Shown: positions 1-10,444 of the stretch, piece after piece
Numbering within the stretch: the stretch's first letter is position 1
Layout of the letters: every line of letters starts with the position of its first letter
Source of the DNA: Malaya genurostris
Lineage: Eukaryota > Arthropoda > Insecta > Diptera > Culicidae
DNA length: 64,000 nucleotides
Assembly: GCF_030247185.1 (NCBI RefSeq)
Contig: NC_080571.1
Location: 1,294,001-1,358,000, forward strand
Reading direction: 5' to 3'
The notes under the pieces: generated by a model
The model's input: the letters and a program-made list of their open reading frames with translations, nothing else
What the model was told of the DNA's origin: nothing
Databases searched by the model: none
Program-made: the position numbers and the translations under genes

Positions 1-84
1 AAAATTTTTGAATAGAATACCACAATATTATATGTACATGAGAAAGGCATCATTACACCACTAGGTGGATTAAAACAGGTTTTT
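1..84 (+). repeat. 3' end of a GCCTTTCTC-family repeat
   Basis: This is the terminal part of a dispersed repeat seen in five places here. It ends with GAGAAAGGCATCATTACACC, then CACTAGGTGGATTAAAACAGG and a T-run, matching the ends at about 54.7, 30.4 and 62.6 kb. The rest of the copy lies outside the window. Orientation is set by the fuller copies, which start GCCTTTCTC. No coding capacity is visible. The family identity is not recognised. Confidence 0.75.
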
Positions 85-1589
85 GTAATTGAATTTGTGA
101 CAAATTGATTTATCGACGGATCGATGCCATCGCATCATACTGAGTGCCTAAGAGCAGAGTCACGACAGCTGTTCGGAAGACATATTTTTAACAGTATAGT
201 TCAAAACGAACAAACGACCTGTCAAATACAGAATGTAAAGCTAACGAATTTGCCAACATTTCGGATTAAATATTTTGAGTTGTTGATGTCGTCTTTCTGG
301 TTATAGGCACTCTAGTGTGACTAATATTGATGAGTGATATTCGAGCCCAACCGGATTAAAGTTTTATAGATGCTAAGCTAGAAACTTGTTCAGTTTCATA
401 GTTATAGTTTCCAGAAAGTTTGAGATTACAGGAGAATGTCATAAGACAAACTTTCCGTAGGAGCAGAAGAAACTATCTCGATTGGAAGTGTAGAACCGTG
501 GGCATCCTGTCATTGTTGATAGACTTCTGGCTTAATCAGAAATTTTCTCTCGGAAGGGGAAATGTAATTGGATGACGATGACGATAATGTAGAAGTTTTC
601 ATAAACTTTCAGGTTAACGCCGAAGTTAAAGATGAAAATCATGCCTCTCAATCATGCCATAATCTTTACACTCGTGCTTCAGTAGCTTCCGAAGGGCATA
701 ATGTGGGTTGATGCGAAAAATCGTTAGCACAGGATTTTGTTGACAAACTGTTCACATCAATTAAATCGTACCAATCATCGATTTAGGTTTGCTTCATCTT
801 CCGCAATAGCGCAATAGCTGATACGGATGACATGTTTTGAGTGAGAACTTAGCGTGGAAGTCGATGCTCGGGAATTTTGTCTCGCAAAGTTAATGTCTTT
901 GAAGTCACTTTGACACGCTGGATTACGGGAAAACGATGCCAAAAGTAATTTCGTTTCGTGTTACGACTGTCAGTCATCCACCGTAACACAAATGGCAGGA
1001 GCCAGCTCGTATTATCGCTAGAAAAAACATGTAGTTGGCAATTGAAAACGATAAGGAAGCATGAAAACATAAATTTAGCAGAAATATGCAGGATTGTGTG
1101 CTGGTATTCGACTGAAGAGCTTTGACGTCGTGAGATTGACACTAAATCATTTTGATTTTTGCCTGTTTGTTAACATTTCATGGTTTACTTTCAAAGCTAT
1201 GGTTTAAAATTTTCGTTCTTAAGATCTAGTTCGGAAGGATTACTTCATCAACAACCCGATTAAAGGCCAAATTCGAAAAAAAATAACAGTTGGATGGGTA
1301 AAAATTTATAAAAATTATTGGAAAAGCTAGGTTAAAGTGTAATGTTTAGATGTGTAAAGTTTCGACTGTCAAGTGGTTATCCAGATGGCTTCCAAACAAG
1401 AAGTGCTTTAACAATACATTAATCGCGCGTTTATGGAAAATCTAGGCCAGTCCCTCAGATGGATCGTTGGAAATCGAAAATTCGATCGTGTCCGGTGCGG
1501 TAAAATAGTTCAAAGTAGTTCAAATAGTTCAAAACTTCCGATACAGTTCTCAGAGAACTTCCTGGTCAATCGTTTATCTCAAAATTTCA
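85..1589. other. No gene recognised
   Basis: AT-rich sequence with scattered stops on both strands. The short open frames at 124-306, 849-1142 and 1433-1630 show no recognisable domain and no repeat-family match inside the window. It may be an old, eroded repeat or unique spacer. I see nothing that supports a gene. Confidence 0.5.
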
Positions 1590-1960
1590 CAAACGAACCA
1601 GGACCGTGCGCACGGGGGGGGCCTCCATGAAGAATTTTTTTTAAATTATGTTTCATGAACAATGGAGTACTTATTATATTAAAGTGCAAATAATTTTTTA
1701 TCAAATTATAAACTGACATAATTTGAACAACCCCCTCCCCCCTCGCTTTAATGATTTCTGCGCACGAGCCTGTCAGAATTCGTTTTACATTGTCAATATA
1801 GTGGATGAAGCGCCTTTTGGGCACCCCTCTCTCCCCTTGACCCAACCACCCCGCCCCCCCCCCCCCCCCCCCCCCCCCATTGGATGATTCCTCGGCACTT
1901 GTCAATATAGTGGATGAAGCGCCTTTTCGCCTTTTGGGAACCCCTCTCTCCCCTTGAAAA
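1590..1960. repeat. Low-complexity block: G/C runs and a 55-bp direct duplication
   Basis: A G-run follows CCAGGACCGTGCGCA near 1598-1621, and a C-rich block ends in TGCGCACGAGCCTG near 1760-1774. These are imperfect inverted ends of the kind seen in hAT-like miniature elements, but I could not find a convincing 8-bp target duplication. A pure run of 25 C lies at 1854-1878. About 55 bp starting TTGTCAATATAGTGGATGAA occurs at 1790 and again at 1899, flanking the C-run. The long minus-strand open frames here are products of this simple sequence. Confidence 0.5.
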
Positions 1961-2194
1961 CATTGAAACTGTAAACTTAACATAAATCAAATTTCCGAAG
2001 TCGAAAATGATTTAGTGCCAGTTGTCTTAGAATTACCTGTAATTTCGAGATCTAAAATTTAGAAAAAAAATTTTTTATCGACTCTTGAACTTAGAATGAT
2101 TTCGAGATTTCCTATATCGAAAAAAATGTTTTTATGCCATATGTAATGTAATAGAGTTGCATGAATCATCGGGATCTAGTGTTATAGAAAGAAA

Positions 2195-2330
2195 GGCGGG
2201 TGGATAATGTCAAAGACATAACCGGAGGACGTGAATTTGAATAAAACTGACATCATTATTTCACGTTTCCGAATATCAATAACCATACATATTAGATAAG
2301 AGATTGTATACATTTTGCAGCTTTTACTGC
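2195..2330 (-). mobile_element. GAATACG element, one end only
   Basis: GGCGGGTGGATAATGTC followed by a diverged ACGTGAAT block matches the GGCGGG-type end of the family seen at 44758 and 20353. The rest of the element is missing, so this is a truncated relic. The following 2331-2625 holds no recognisable feature. Confidence 0.6.
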
Positions 2331-2625
2331 TCCGCTTCCAGAATTGCAACGGTGCATCTATAGTAAAGTATGACTATTGGAGACAACCATTTTCAACCCC
2401 CCAAATAACTAATAAGTGTAAAACAATTCAACAAACAATGATATAGCTCTTATTTGATTGTAGATTTACATTCCTTAAAAACTTCGAATAGTTGCTTGGG
2501 AATATTTGAGTACTTTTTGCCACCATTTATTTTTCTGCACCAGAACCTGAATTCTGGACATTCAGGAACTGGAACTGAATTTAACTGAGTTAGGATTCAA
2601 TTCCAGAGTCTTAGTTTTAAATTTT

Positions 2626-3811
2626 GTCGTGAATACGACTTACTTTACTATGGGGTGCCTTTTCATAGTTTACCTTCTGAGAGAGTGATAAGTTTTTGAT
2701 CGTGAATATCTCTTGTTATACTCAACGCAACAACATAATTTTTGCTTCACGCCATCGGAAATATGATCACAATTTCACGATAAAATTTTCAGTTGTGTGA
2801 CATAATCTCAAATAATTCAAAATTAAACTTTTCTGAAATGTTTGGTATAAACGAGTATCAAAGAGAATAATTCATAAGGCGCGATTGCCTTTCTCGTATT
2901 TTGAAAGCTCATAGCTCAGTGATCTGTGAAACGATTTATATAATCTAACTACCAATAGAATCGAAATTTTTCAACTAGAACATTTATAGCAAAAGAATTG
3001 AAGTATTTCAATGGTACACTATTGAAAAACCTGTCTCATTTGACCCATGTCAACACCAGCCAATCAGAACGCGTTCTGAGGAAGAGAACAAAATATCTGC
3101 TGCTGTACAACAAATCGTTCGAGGAAAATGTTCCGAAAAGTGTTGAATATCGTAGTGAGTTCCTCAATTTGGTTATTCTGAATGCTGAAACAAATCCCTA
3201 CAGCATATTGATATTTTCTTTCAATAAATTATACAAATCCGAAATGAAATAATCGACATTAAAATTCTGTATGCGGCTATTTTATTAGCCGTTGGTGAAA
3301 AAGCTACAAACGAAATCACGTAAAAAGAAAGCTCTTAACAAAAATTGGATCAGTTTGGATTCTATCGCCACTGCGAGCAGATGTATTGTGTGTCGTTTGC
3401 AAAGCTAGTTTCGCTTCCGACAAGAGCGATTACGTCACAGCTACCAGTCATTTGCATTGGTGAAAAAGCAACGGTGGAGAGCATTACACAAAATCAGCCG
3501 TTCTAATGGCTCTAAAAGTTTTCCAAAGAACAATTAGGATTTCTTGCTCGCAAATCGAAGGGAAATATCCTCAGTTTAGTGCAAATCTAGAACTGTTTGA
3601 TTTGATTTTTGCACTTTTCGCTGTGTGAAATTCACAGTAATCGAGATCTTTGTTTTTGCCTTCTTTGTTTTTGCGAAAAATGTGGAAAAGGAGAATGCTT
3701 GCATAATTTATACAATTGATCAACTAATTGATATTCGGAAGTGTTAAGGAACATGTCAGTTGTTTTCGTATTCACGACATCCAGTTATGTCTCTGACATT
3801 ACCCACCCGCC
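2626..3811 (+). mobile_element. Complete GAATACG element with a single 546-bp-type unit
   Basis: Starts GTCGTGAATACGAC and ends CCCACCCGCC, with T-runs on both sides (1186 bp). Its interior from about 3165 to 3640 matches one unit of the tandem arrays at 17.1-19.5 kb and 44.9-48.0 kb, including the CGGCTA/TAGCCG stem-loop near 3273 and the GATTACGTCACAGCT block. This gives the family a one-unit form. The 84-codon open frame at 2998-3252 spans the same repeat and has no known domain, so I do not call it a gene. A CCAATCAG (CCAAT-box-like) motif lies near 3060. Confidence 0.75.
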
Positions 3812-3879
3812 TTTTTTGCTCACCAGACAAGACTACTTCCCGTAGTTCCATGTGAATAAATTCAAATTTCCGAAGGAAA

Positions 3880-4040
3880 AATCCAATTTCCCTTTGATAT
3901 ATCGCTTACTCCTTCAAAACCGTCGACTATGGCGGAGAAATCCGGTATGCCGGCGATTTTTTGCCGACAAAATAGGACACTGCTAGCTATTCATCAACAT
4001 TTCAATGATATACAATTAGAACAACAACAGTATTTACACA
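3880..4040 (-). mobile_element. Fragment of a TTAA element
   Basis: Carries the block TTGATATATCGCTTACTCC to CAATGATATACAATTA found in the complete TTAA elements at 13527-14565 and 35123-36165. Both ends are lost. It is followed at about 4130-4244 by a GAATACG-element end (CATTACTCACTCGTAC) that directly abuts the next copy. Confidence 0.65.
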
Positions 4041-4250
4041 ATTTGGCCCTTTGAATGCCAGAAATTAATCCCGTACGGCATTTTGATAGTTTTCTTCACT
4101 GAAGTACTCAAATCCGAAAGTAAATAAAAAGCTTGCAAAATTCACACAATCGATCAACTAATTGATATTGATAGTATAAAGTAAAAGTGTCAGTTTTATT
4201 CGTTTTCACGACATCCAGTTAGGTTTCTGACATTACTCACTCGTACTTTT

Positions 4251-5453
4251 GTCGTGAATACGACTTACTTCACTATGGGGTGCCTTTTCAAAATTAGCCA
4301 TATGGAAGAATGGGCAGAACTTAATCGTGAATATCTCGACTTGTAATTATGGTAGCAACATAATTCTTTCACCATTTCATCAAAAATATGATCAGGAATT
4401 TAGGATAATATTTTGAACAGTGTGAGATAACCACAAACAACTCAAAAATTAAGTTTTCTCAAAATTTCAAAATAATGCGGAAAACTCTTTACTTTCGCTT
4501 GGGCTTTTCGCGCAAGGACGACGATTTTGAGGTAGTCAGGCACATATCTTCAACTGAATGCGTATAAAAGGGGAACCGTGGTGAAAATCGATCATTTCTT
4601 TTCGTGCGTTCGATGGGAGCAGACGTCGTGGGAGTTAAACCTTCAACCAGCAGCGACGGAGAGAGCGCCTTCTGCGTGGTTAAAAGCTCAAACGCTCAGG
4701 TAGCAACTTTCATTCGCTTGCTGAGCTTCAAGGCAAGCAGACTGCCATCGCGGGAGTTAAACCATCAGCGACGGAGAGAGCACCTGCCGTCATTTGGTTT
4801 TCGGTAGTCATAACGAGAAGTTCAATTTTCAGATTGTAGTTCCGCAATATAGGTTTAGAATTCAGAGCCTGCGTGCTGAAACTGGATTCTGGAACTGTAT
4901 TCCGGAACTAATTTGAGTTTCGTAATTGCAATTCTAGAATTGAAACTGGATTCTGAGTCTGTTACTGGTTCTAAATTTAGTTCTTGAACTCAGGATCCAG
5001 TTCTTTATTCCAGACTTCTTCTATTCGGTTCTTTTTAGAACCATAATAATACTCCTAAAGAATTATGCGGAAATTTACTTTACTGTACTCTATAAAACCC
5101 ATTCTGGTAGTCATGGCGAAAAATCGTCTTCATGTTTTAGAGCTTAGTTCTGGAATATGGGTTTAGAATTCAGAGTCTGCGTGCTGAACTAACTAAAATC
5201 GTCACCATTTTTTTCATTATAAAGAACTATACTGCTTATTTCATAGTATTTAAGTGCGTTTCAGAATGTTTAATGTAACTAATCTGTAATTTAATCTAGG
5301 CGCATCGTTTAAATTTCTAGTAATGAAAGAGGGGAAAGTTGCACAATTCAAACAATCGATGAACTACCAATTCGAATTCGGAAGCATAAATAAAGCGTGT
5401 CATATTCGTATTCACGACATCCAGTTATGACTCTGACATTACACACCCGTACT
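4251..5453 (+). mobile_element. Complete GAATACG element, TATA-promoter subtype
   Basis: Runs from GTCGTGAATACGAC to CATTACACACCCGTAC (1203 bp). Its first base follows the TTTT tail of the previous element end, so two family members sit head to tail. Landmarks in order are the GACGACGATTTTGAGGTAGT block, a TATA box at 4563, and sequence related to the 136-bp repeats of 51.1-51.7 kb at about 4640-4790. A long purine/pyrimidine-mixed tail rich in 'GGAACTG/AGTTC' words follows, then the right end. No open frame is conserved between copies. Confidence 0.75.
4563..4570 (+). promoter_or_regulatory. TATA box inside the GAATACG element
   Basis: TATAAAAG followed by GGGAACCGTGG and then CGATCATTTC is conserved in at least five copies (also near 6212, 16997, 34255 minus, 38778 and 48114 minus). 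Conservation of a strong TATA and the following 30 bp suggests a core promoter. Whether it is active cannot be told from sequence. Confidence 0.5.
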
Positions 5454-5607
5454 TTTTTTCCTTCTTTAAATTTTAATAGTTAGAATGTTATATTTTAATC
5501 AATTTCGATTATTTCATCGAACCTAACATTTTGGACTGGACTGGTTGTTTGTTGAGTCAATATTTCTGCTTTTGGACTTGGTGGTGTTTCCGGGGTTTCC
5601 AAATGTG

Positions 5608-5725
5608 TACTACTACTACTACTAGTATTAGTAGTAGTAGTAGTAGTAGTAATAGTGATAGTAGTAGTAGTTGTTGTTGGTGTTGTTGTTATACCACTAG
5701 TAGTAGCTAGTGTACTAGTAGTACA
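5608..5725. repeat. TAG/ACT trinucleotide microsatellite
   Basis: Interrupted (TAC)n then (TAG)n and (TTG)n tracts, with CTAGTA junctions. It lies in the short spacer 5454-5772 between two GAATACG elements; the rest of that spacer holds nothing recognisable. Confidence 0.8.
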
Positions 5726-5772
5726 GCTGGTTACTACTTTTGGTTGATGTTTGTGTCTTTTATTATTTTTTT

Positions 5773-5889
5773 GTCGTGAATACGACTTACTTTACTATGG
5801 GGCGCCTTTTCAGAATTTACCCTGTACAAGAATAAGCAGAACTTTATCGCGAATATCTCTTGATGTACTTCACCCAACAGCATAATTTT
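5773..5889 (+). mobile_element. Left end of a GAATACG element split by the next one
   Basis: GTCGTGAATACGAC through CAGCATAATTTT. The interrupted sequence resumes after 9906 as TTTTTTCTACAAGCTATC. The uninterrupted version, CAGCATAATTTTTTCTAC, is present at about 26930. The insertion point is therefore a run of T. Confidence 0.8.
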
Positions 5890-6237
5890 GTCGTGAATAC
5901 GACTTACTTTACTATGGGGTGCCTTTTCAAAATTAGCCATATGGAAGAATGGGCAGAACTTAATCGTGAATATCTCGACTTGTATTAAAGGCAGCAACAT
6001 AATTCTTTCACCATTTCATCAAAAATATGATCAGGAATTTAGGATAATATTTTGAACAGTGTGAGATAACCACAAACAACTCAAATATTAAGTTTTCTTA
6101 AATTTTGAAAACAACGCAGAAAACTCTTTACTTTTGTTTGGCTTTTTCGCGCAAGGACGACGATTTTGAGGTAGTCAGGCACATATCTTCAACTGACTGC
6201 GTATAAAAGGGGAACCGTAGTCGAAATTCGATCAAGT

Positions 6238-6389
6238 TCAACCACAAGCAAAGGATGACTGGTGATTTATTTTCTGCTGAACAACTGATCGTCATTTTTG
6301 AAACAATGACAACAAAACTACGAAACTGCAGAACGCGGTTAGATCAAATCAACGCCTTAGGCAAATTCATCATCGAATATGCAATATAA
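6238..6389 (+). pseudogene. Jockey-1 ORF1 (gag) C-terminal remnant
   Basis: Corresponds to the last 50 or so codons of the gag ORF seen at 39918-40070. Two bases are missing near 6260 (GATGACTGG against GATGACTCTGG in copy B), which breaks the frame, after which the gag frame reads to TAA at 6387-6389. The stop overlaps the ORF2 start by 11 bases, the same arrangement as in copy B. The zinc knuckles are absent because of the 5' truncation. Confidence 0.8.
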
Positions 6390-9051
6390 TGAGTTGGTTA
6401 TAGTAAATTGGAATGCTTGCTCACTCAGGAGCAAAACTGCTGAATTGTCCGACTTTCTTCAAGAGAAGAATGCCGATATTGCTATTTTAACTGAAACTCA
6501 TTTCAAACCTGAAATTTCTATTTTTATTTCCAATTACAGGATTCACAGGCTCGACAGGGCAACTACCAGAGGAGGGGGAGTTGCCATTGCCATTAAACGA
6601 TCCATTCAGCACAGGCTTCTGTCAGCCTTTAAATTGCAACTCATAGAAGCCATCGGAATTGAGATTACAACGACGATGGGACCCATCATCATCATTGCAG
6701 CATACTGCCCCAAACAAACAAATCTTCGAGATGGTACGTGTGTATCATTGAAGCAAGATCTGGCTATGCTCACTCGACGACAGAACAAATTCATCATTGC
6801 TGGGGACCTGAACGCACGGCATGAGCTGTGGGGAAACAGAAGACAGAATCGAAACGGATTCGTACTTGCCGAAGATTACGACGCTGGACAATACAACATC
6901 CTCGCTCCGGATCAACCAACGCGACTTTCCAGATCGGGAGTTCATTCCATTTTGGATATATTCATCAGCAACATCGCTATAGACAGCTCTCCGGTTGTCT
7001 TCAACGAGCTCTCTTCTGACCACTTTCCAGTAATATTGACGTTGGGATCTTCACCAGAAACAGTGCCTATTCAACCTCGGAGGAACTATTATCGCACCGA
7101 TTGGGTCCAATTTCAACATATCGCCGACCAACTTATTAATATCGATTTACCACTTGATTCCCCGATGGAAATCGATGCAGCCCTATCTTCCTTCCAGCAT
7201 TCAATCACAGTCGCTCGTGATAGGACGGTTCCAGTACAACATATGCCGAGTTCCTCTCTTCAAATCGACAGTGTCACCAAGAAACTCATCCGACTTCGGA
7301 ATATCTACCTGAGGCAGTATCAACGAACTGGCATCCTAGATAGGAAGACTATTTATAACAACTTAACTAGGATAATCCAGGAAAGGATATCTGAGCTTCG
7401 CAACAGGAACTTCCAGCAAAAGCTTCGAGAAATTCTCCCACATTCAAAGCCCTTCTGGTCCTTAACGAAGGTGCTTAAGAAAAAACCGAAGCCTATTCCT
7501 CCTCTGATGTCACCCCAGGACGCAGCTGAAGGAATACCTTTAATCACACCAGTAGAGAAGGCAAATGCGCTAGGCCAGCAGTTTGTGTGTTCTCACAATT
7601 TAGGACTCAACATTGTTAGTCCATATGAAAGAGCCGTTGCTGATAGCGTAGCTGAGGTTGACCAATCAGACAGCTTAGTTCCTGAGGAAAGTAGAGTCAC
7701 TGCGAATGAGCTGATGGCTTTTGTGAAAAAATCCAAAAATATGAAGGCCCCCGGTTTCGACAACACATTCAACATTGAGCTGAAACATTTGAGTATTCGC
7801 TCATTTGTCTTCTTAGCTAAACTTTTTAACAGGTGCTGGGAGCTTGGTTACTTCCCTTCAATGTGGAAGTTAGCTAAAGTTATCCCAGTTTTGAAACCGG
7901 GGAAAGATCCTTCCTTTTCCAAGAGCTATCGGCCCATCAGCTTACTCTCTGCCCTATCCAAGCTGTTTGAAAAGTCAATACAAAGGCGAATTCTTGCTTT
8001 CGCAGATGAACAGGATATATTTCTGGAAGAACAGTTTGGGTTCCGGAAAGGAAGATCCACCATCCACCAGCTCACAAGGGTTAACAACGTCATCCAGCAA
8101 AACAAATCAGTGTCCAAAACGACTGCCATGGCAATATTGGATATTGAAAAGGCATTCGATAATGTGTGGCACGATGGACTGGTGTTCAAACTGCATCGGT
8201 ATAATTTTCCCATGTATCTTATTAAAATTATCAAAAATTATCTTGCAGATAGAGCATTCCAGGTTTCTCTGAATAATGCACTTTCAGAAAGATTTACTAT
8301 TCCTGCTGGTGTACCCCAGGGAAGTATCCTAGGTCCCATTCTATACAACATTTTCACATCAGACATCCCACCTCTTCCAGGTGGTGGTGTTCTGTCACAA
8401 TTTGCTGATGATACTGCCATTCTTTACAAAGGTCGTGTCATTAATGCTCTGAAAAATAAACTACAGACAGGTCTGGACGCTTTAACGGAATATTTTACAA
8501 GCTGGAAAATTGTGATCAATGCAGCAAAAACTCAGGTCATCTTGTTTCCACATTCAAGATCTCCAAAACTTGTTCCATCAGACGAATGCAGAATACGATA
8601 CGGTGATGAGGTCATTCAATGGTCCGATGAAGTTATCTATCTAGGACTCACCTTTGACAGACATCTGATATTCAGGTCACATGTTGACAAAATCGTTCAA
8701 AAATGCTGCATACTCATTAGGTCTCTGTATCCGCTGATTTGTAGAACATCTAAACTATGCCTGAAGAATCAGATGGCTGTCTATAAACAAATCATCTACC
8801 CCGCAATTGAATACGCAGTCCCTGTTTGGCGGGGTTGTGCACGAACACACAAACTTAGGCTTCAGCGCATTCAAAGTAAGATCTTAAAGATGATTCTAAA
8901 TCTACCCCCTTGGACAAGGACTAGTGAAGTACATGAGATGGCCTCACTGGATATACTAGAACAAAAATTCGAACAATACAGCACGAAATTTGAAGAGAGG
9001 TGCTCAATCTCTGAAATACAAATAATTCAAAATTTGTACGTATTAGGTTAG
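6379..9051 (+). CDS. Jockey-1 ORF2: AP endonuclease and reverse transcriptase (intact, 890 aa)
   Basis: Open for 890 codons with no stop or frameshift. The N-terminal 225 residues form an exonuclease/endonuclease/phosphatase domain: NWNACSLRSK near residue 10, LTETH near 37, AGDLNARH near 141 and SSDHFPVIL near 212. These are the expected metal- and phosphate-binding motifs for the nickase of target-primed reverse transcription. The reverse transcriptase follows, with LKPGKDPSFSKSYRPISLLS, DIEKAFDNVWHDGL, AGVPQGSILGPILYN and the catalytic FADDTAILY (FADD at about 675-678). The C-terminal region resembles Jockey ORF2 tails (YPLICRTSKL, RLQRIQSKILKMI). The start overlaps the end of ORF1. Length is normal for the clade. 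It should encode a working enzyme if transcribed, although the element itself lacks its 5' promoter. The Jockey assignment is from motif pattern and is firm at clade level. Confidence 0.93.
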   Translation: MQYNELVIVNWNACSLRSKTAELSDFLQEKNADIAILTETHFKPEISIFISNYRIHRLDRATTRGGGVAIAIKRSIQHRLLSAFKLQLIEAIGIEITTTMGPIIIIAAYCPKQTNLRDGTCVSLKQDLAMLTRRQNKFIIAGDLNARHELWGNRRQNRNGFVLAEDYDAGQYNILAPDQPTRLSRSGVHSILDIFISNIAIDSSPVVFNELSSDHFPVILTLGSSPETVPIQPRRNYYRTDWVQFQHIADQLINIDLPLDSPMEIDAALSSFQHSITVARDRTVPVQHMPSSSLQIDSVTKKLIRLRNIYLRQYQRTGILDRKTIYNNLTRIIQERISELRNRNFQQKLREILPHSKPFWSLTKVLKKKPKPIPPLMSPQDAAEGIPLITPVEKANALGQQFVCSHNLGLNIVSPYERAVADSVAEVDQSDSLVPEESRVTANELMAFVKKSKNMKAPGFDNTFNIELKHLSIRSFVFLAKLFNRCWELGYFPSMWKLAKVIPVLKPGKDPSFSKSYRPISLLSALSKLFEKSIQRRILAFADEQDIFLEEQFGFRKGRSTIHQLTRVNNVIQQNKSVSKTTAMAILDIEKAFDNVWHDGLVFKLHRYNFPMYLIKIIKNYLADRAFQVSLNNALSERFTIPAGVPQGSILGPILYNIFTSDIPPLPGGGVLSQFADDTAILYKGRVINALKNKLQTGLDALTEYFTSWKIVINAAKTQVILFPHSRSPKLVPSDECRIRYGDEVIQWSDEVIYLGLTFDRHLIFRSHVDKIVQKCCILIRSLYPLICRTSKLCLKNQMAVYKQIIYPAIEYAVPVWRGCARTHKLRLQRIQSKILKMILNLPPWTRTSEVHEMASLDILEQKFEQYSTKFEERCSISEIQIIQNLYVLG

Positions 9052-9906
9052 GGATAGTTATAAGTAGGCAGATATTTTATGTATAATTAAAATGAATATT
9101 ATGATTAAACATTAGTATGTAAAACAAGAGTAACTAAAACACCTAATATTAATAACGAATCGTATGAACAACAAAGATGAAAGGCCAAAGGGTCAAAACA
9201 CTTGTACTGTAAAATGTTGATGTAATACACAAAAATAAGATTAATAAACAGATATTTATGCAAAAAAAAAAGAAAATTGTTCATTTCTTCTAGTGCTTCA
9301 GACGGAACTGGAGGTCCCCCCACCAACATCAGTAAGAACAAACCAAGTATAAAGCATGAAACGCTCAGGTCGTGCTTTCATTTGGACTTCGATCGTCGGG
9401 ACCAGCGGTCGTCAATAATGAGAGCAGACCTTTAGCGTGATGCCAAACCTCAAACGCTCAGGTCGTGCTCTCATTTGGACTTCAGTCGTCAGGTGGAGCA
9501 GTCGTCAATGAAAGCAGAACTTCTGTTCTTGGTTCTAAATATAGTTCTTGAACTCAGGTCCAATTCCTTATTCTAGAATTCTATTCGGTTCTTTTTAGAA
9601 TCATAATAATACTCTCAAAGAATTATGCCAAATTTTGCTTTACTGTACTCTATACGGCCCATTTTTATTATAAAGAACTATCTAGATATTTCATTATATT
9701 TAATTGCGTTACAGAATGATTAATATAACTAATCTGTTATTTAGTCTAGGCGCATCGTTTGAAATTCTAGTAGTGAAAAAGGGGAAAGTTGCACAATTCA
9801 CACAATCGATCAACTACCAATTCGAATTCGGAAGTATAAAGAAAGTGTGTCAGTTTTATTCGTATTCACGACATCCAGTTATGTCTCTGACATTACACAC
9901 CCGTAC

Positions 9907-10440
9907 TTTTTTCTACAAGCTATCATGAATATGATCATGAATTTGTGATTAAATGTTCAACTGTGTGAGATATTCATAAATAACTCAAAAATAAAGTTTT
10001 CTAAAACTTGGAAATCATGAGAAAAATTCATCACGCTTGCTTGCCTCCTTCACACCCGGACGACGGTTTCGAGGTAGTCAGGCACTGGACGAGTATGAAA
10101 GATAAACTTTGATTGAAAATCGTCCATTTCTTCTAGTGCTAGTGAATTTAGTTTTTTAGTTCAGGTCAGAATTTTTCGAATCAGTTCTTTTTAGAGCAAT
10201 TAACATATGCCCAAAGAACTATGCGAAATTTTGCTTTACTGTACTACGGTACTTTTGTCAACCAGTTGGAGTTTGTAGTTGTTATAGGAACTTTCTGCTA
10301 AAATGCATAGCACCGACTCAGTTTAGGTGTATTGTTTCAAATTTTAGTGGTTAAGAAGGGGAAAGTTGCCACCACTAATACAAGTGATCAGCTAATTGAT
10401 ATTCGAAAGTTCTTAGCGCTTAGTTCTTAGAATCCCGCGA
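9907..10440 (+). mobile_element. Continuation of the split GAATACG element (second subtype)
   Basis: Resumes the element begun at 5773. Contains GACGACGGTTTCGAGGTAGT, CATTTCTTCTAGTGC, an AGTTC-rich stretch and GTGATCAGCTAATTGATATT, then AGAATCCCGCGAAC where GC-rich sequence begins abruptly. The same succession, including that junction, occurs at 26885-27440. Confidence 0.7.
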
Positions 10441-10444
10441 ACGG

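Larger units (their letters stand above)
6238..9271 (+). mobile_element. Jockey-clade non-LTR retrotransposon, copy A (5'-truncated)
   Basis: Homology to the longer copy at 38.8-51.1 kb starts at about 6238 inside the end of ORF1 and continues to an A-run at 9262-9271, with AATAAA at 9243. It contains the last part of ORF1, a complete ORF2 and the 3' UTR. 5' truncation and an A-tail are typical of target-primed reverse transcription. The sequence differs from copy B at only a handful of positions by eye, which points to recent activity. No clean target duplication is seen. Confidence 0.9.
5890..9906 (+). mobile_element. GAATACG element carrying Jockey-1 copy A
   Basis: Begins GTCGTGAATACGAC at 5890 and ends CCCGTAC at 9906, inserted into the T-run of another family member. 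The left half has the TATA subtype (TATAAAAG near 6212). The right half after the Jockey tail (9272 on) has the other subtype, marked by CATTTCTTCTAGTGCTTCAG. The two halves thus differ in origin. About 9273-9840 is non-coding element sequence with GAACT/AGTTC-rich words. Confidence 0.75.

Noticed and set aside
1598..1775. Possible hAT miniature element with CAGG...TGCGCA ends
   Set aside because: The inverted match is short and no 8-bp target duplication is present, so listed only as low-complexity sequence.
1579..1990. Minus-strand frames of 134 and 65 aa rich in glycine
   Set aside because: Produced by a C-run and a duplicated 55-bp block; no domain and no conservation.
2998..3252. 84-aa frame in the single-unit element
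   Set aside because: Spans repeat sequence that is broken by stops in the other units, so no evidence of coding.
3270..3290. CGGCTA/TAGCCG hairpin considered as a histone mRNA 3' stem-loop
   Set aside because: Stem of six is right, but the loop is about six bases where four are expected, and no purine-rich downstream element follows.
6606..8420. Several 60-100 aa frames on either strand inside Jockey ORF2
   Set aside because: Antisense or out-of-frame shadows; the same ones recur in copy B because the DNA is nearly identical.
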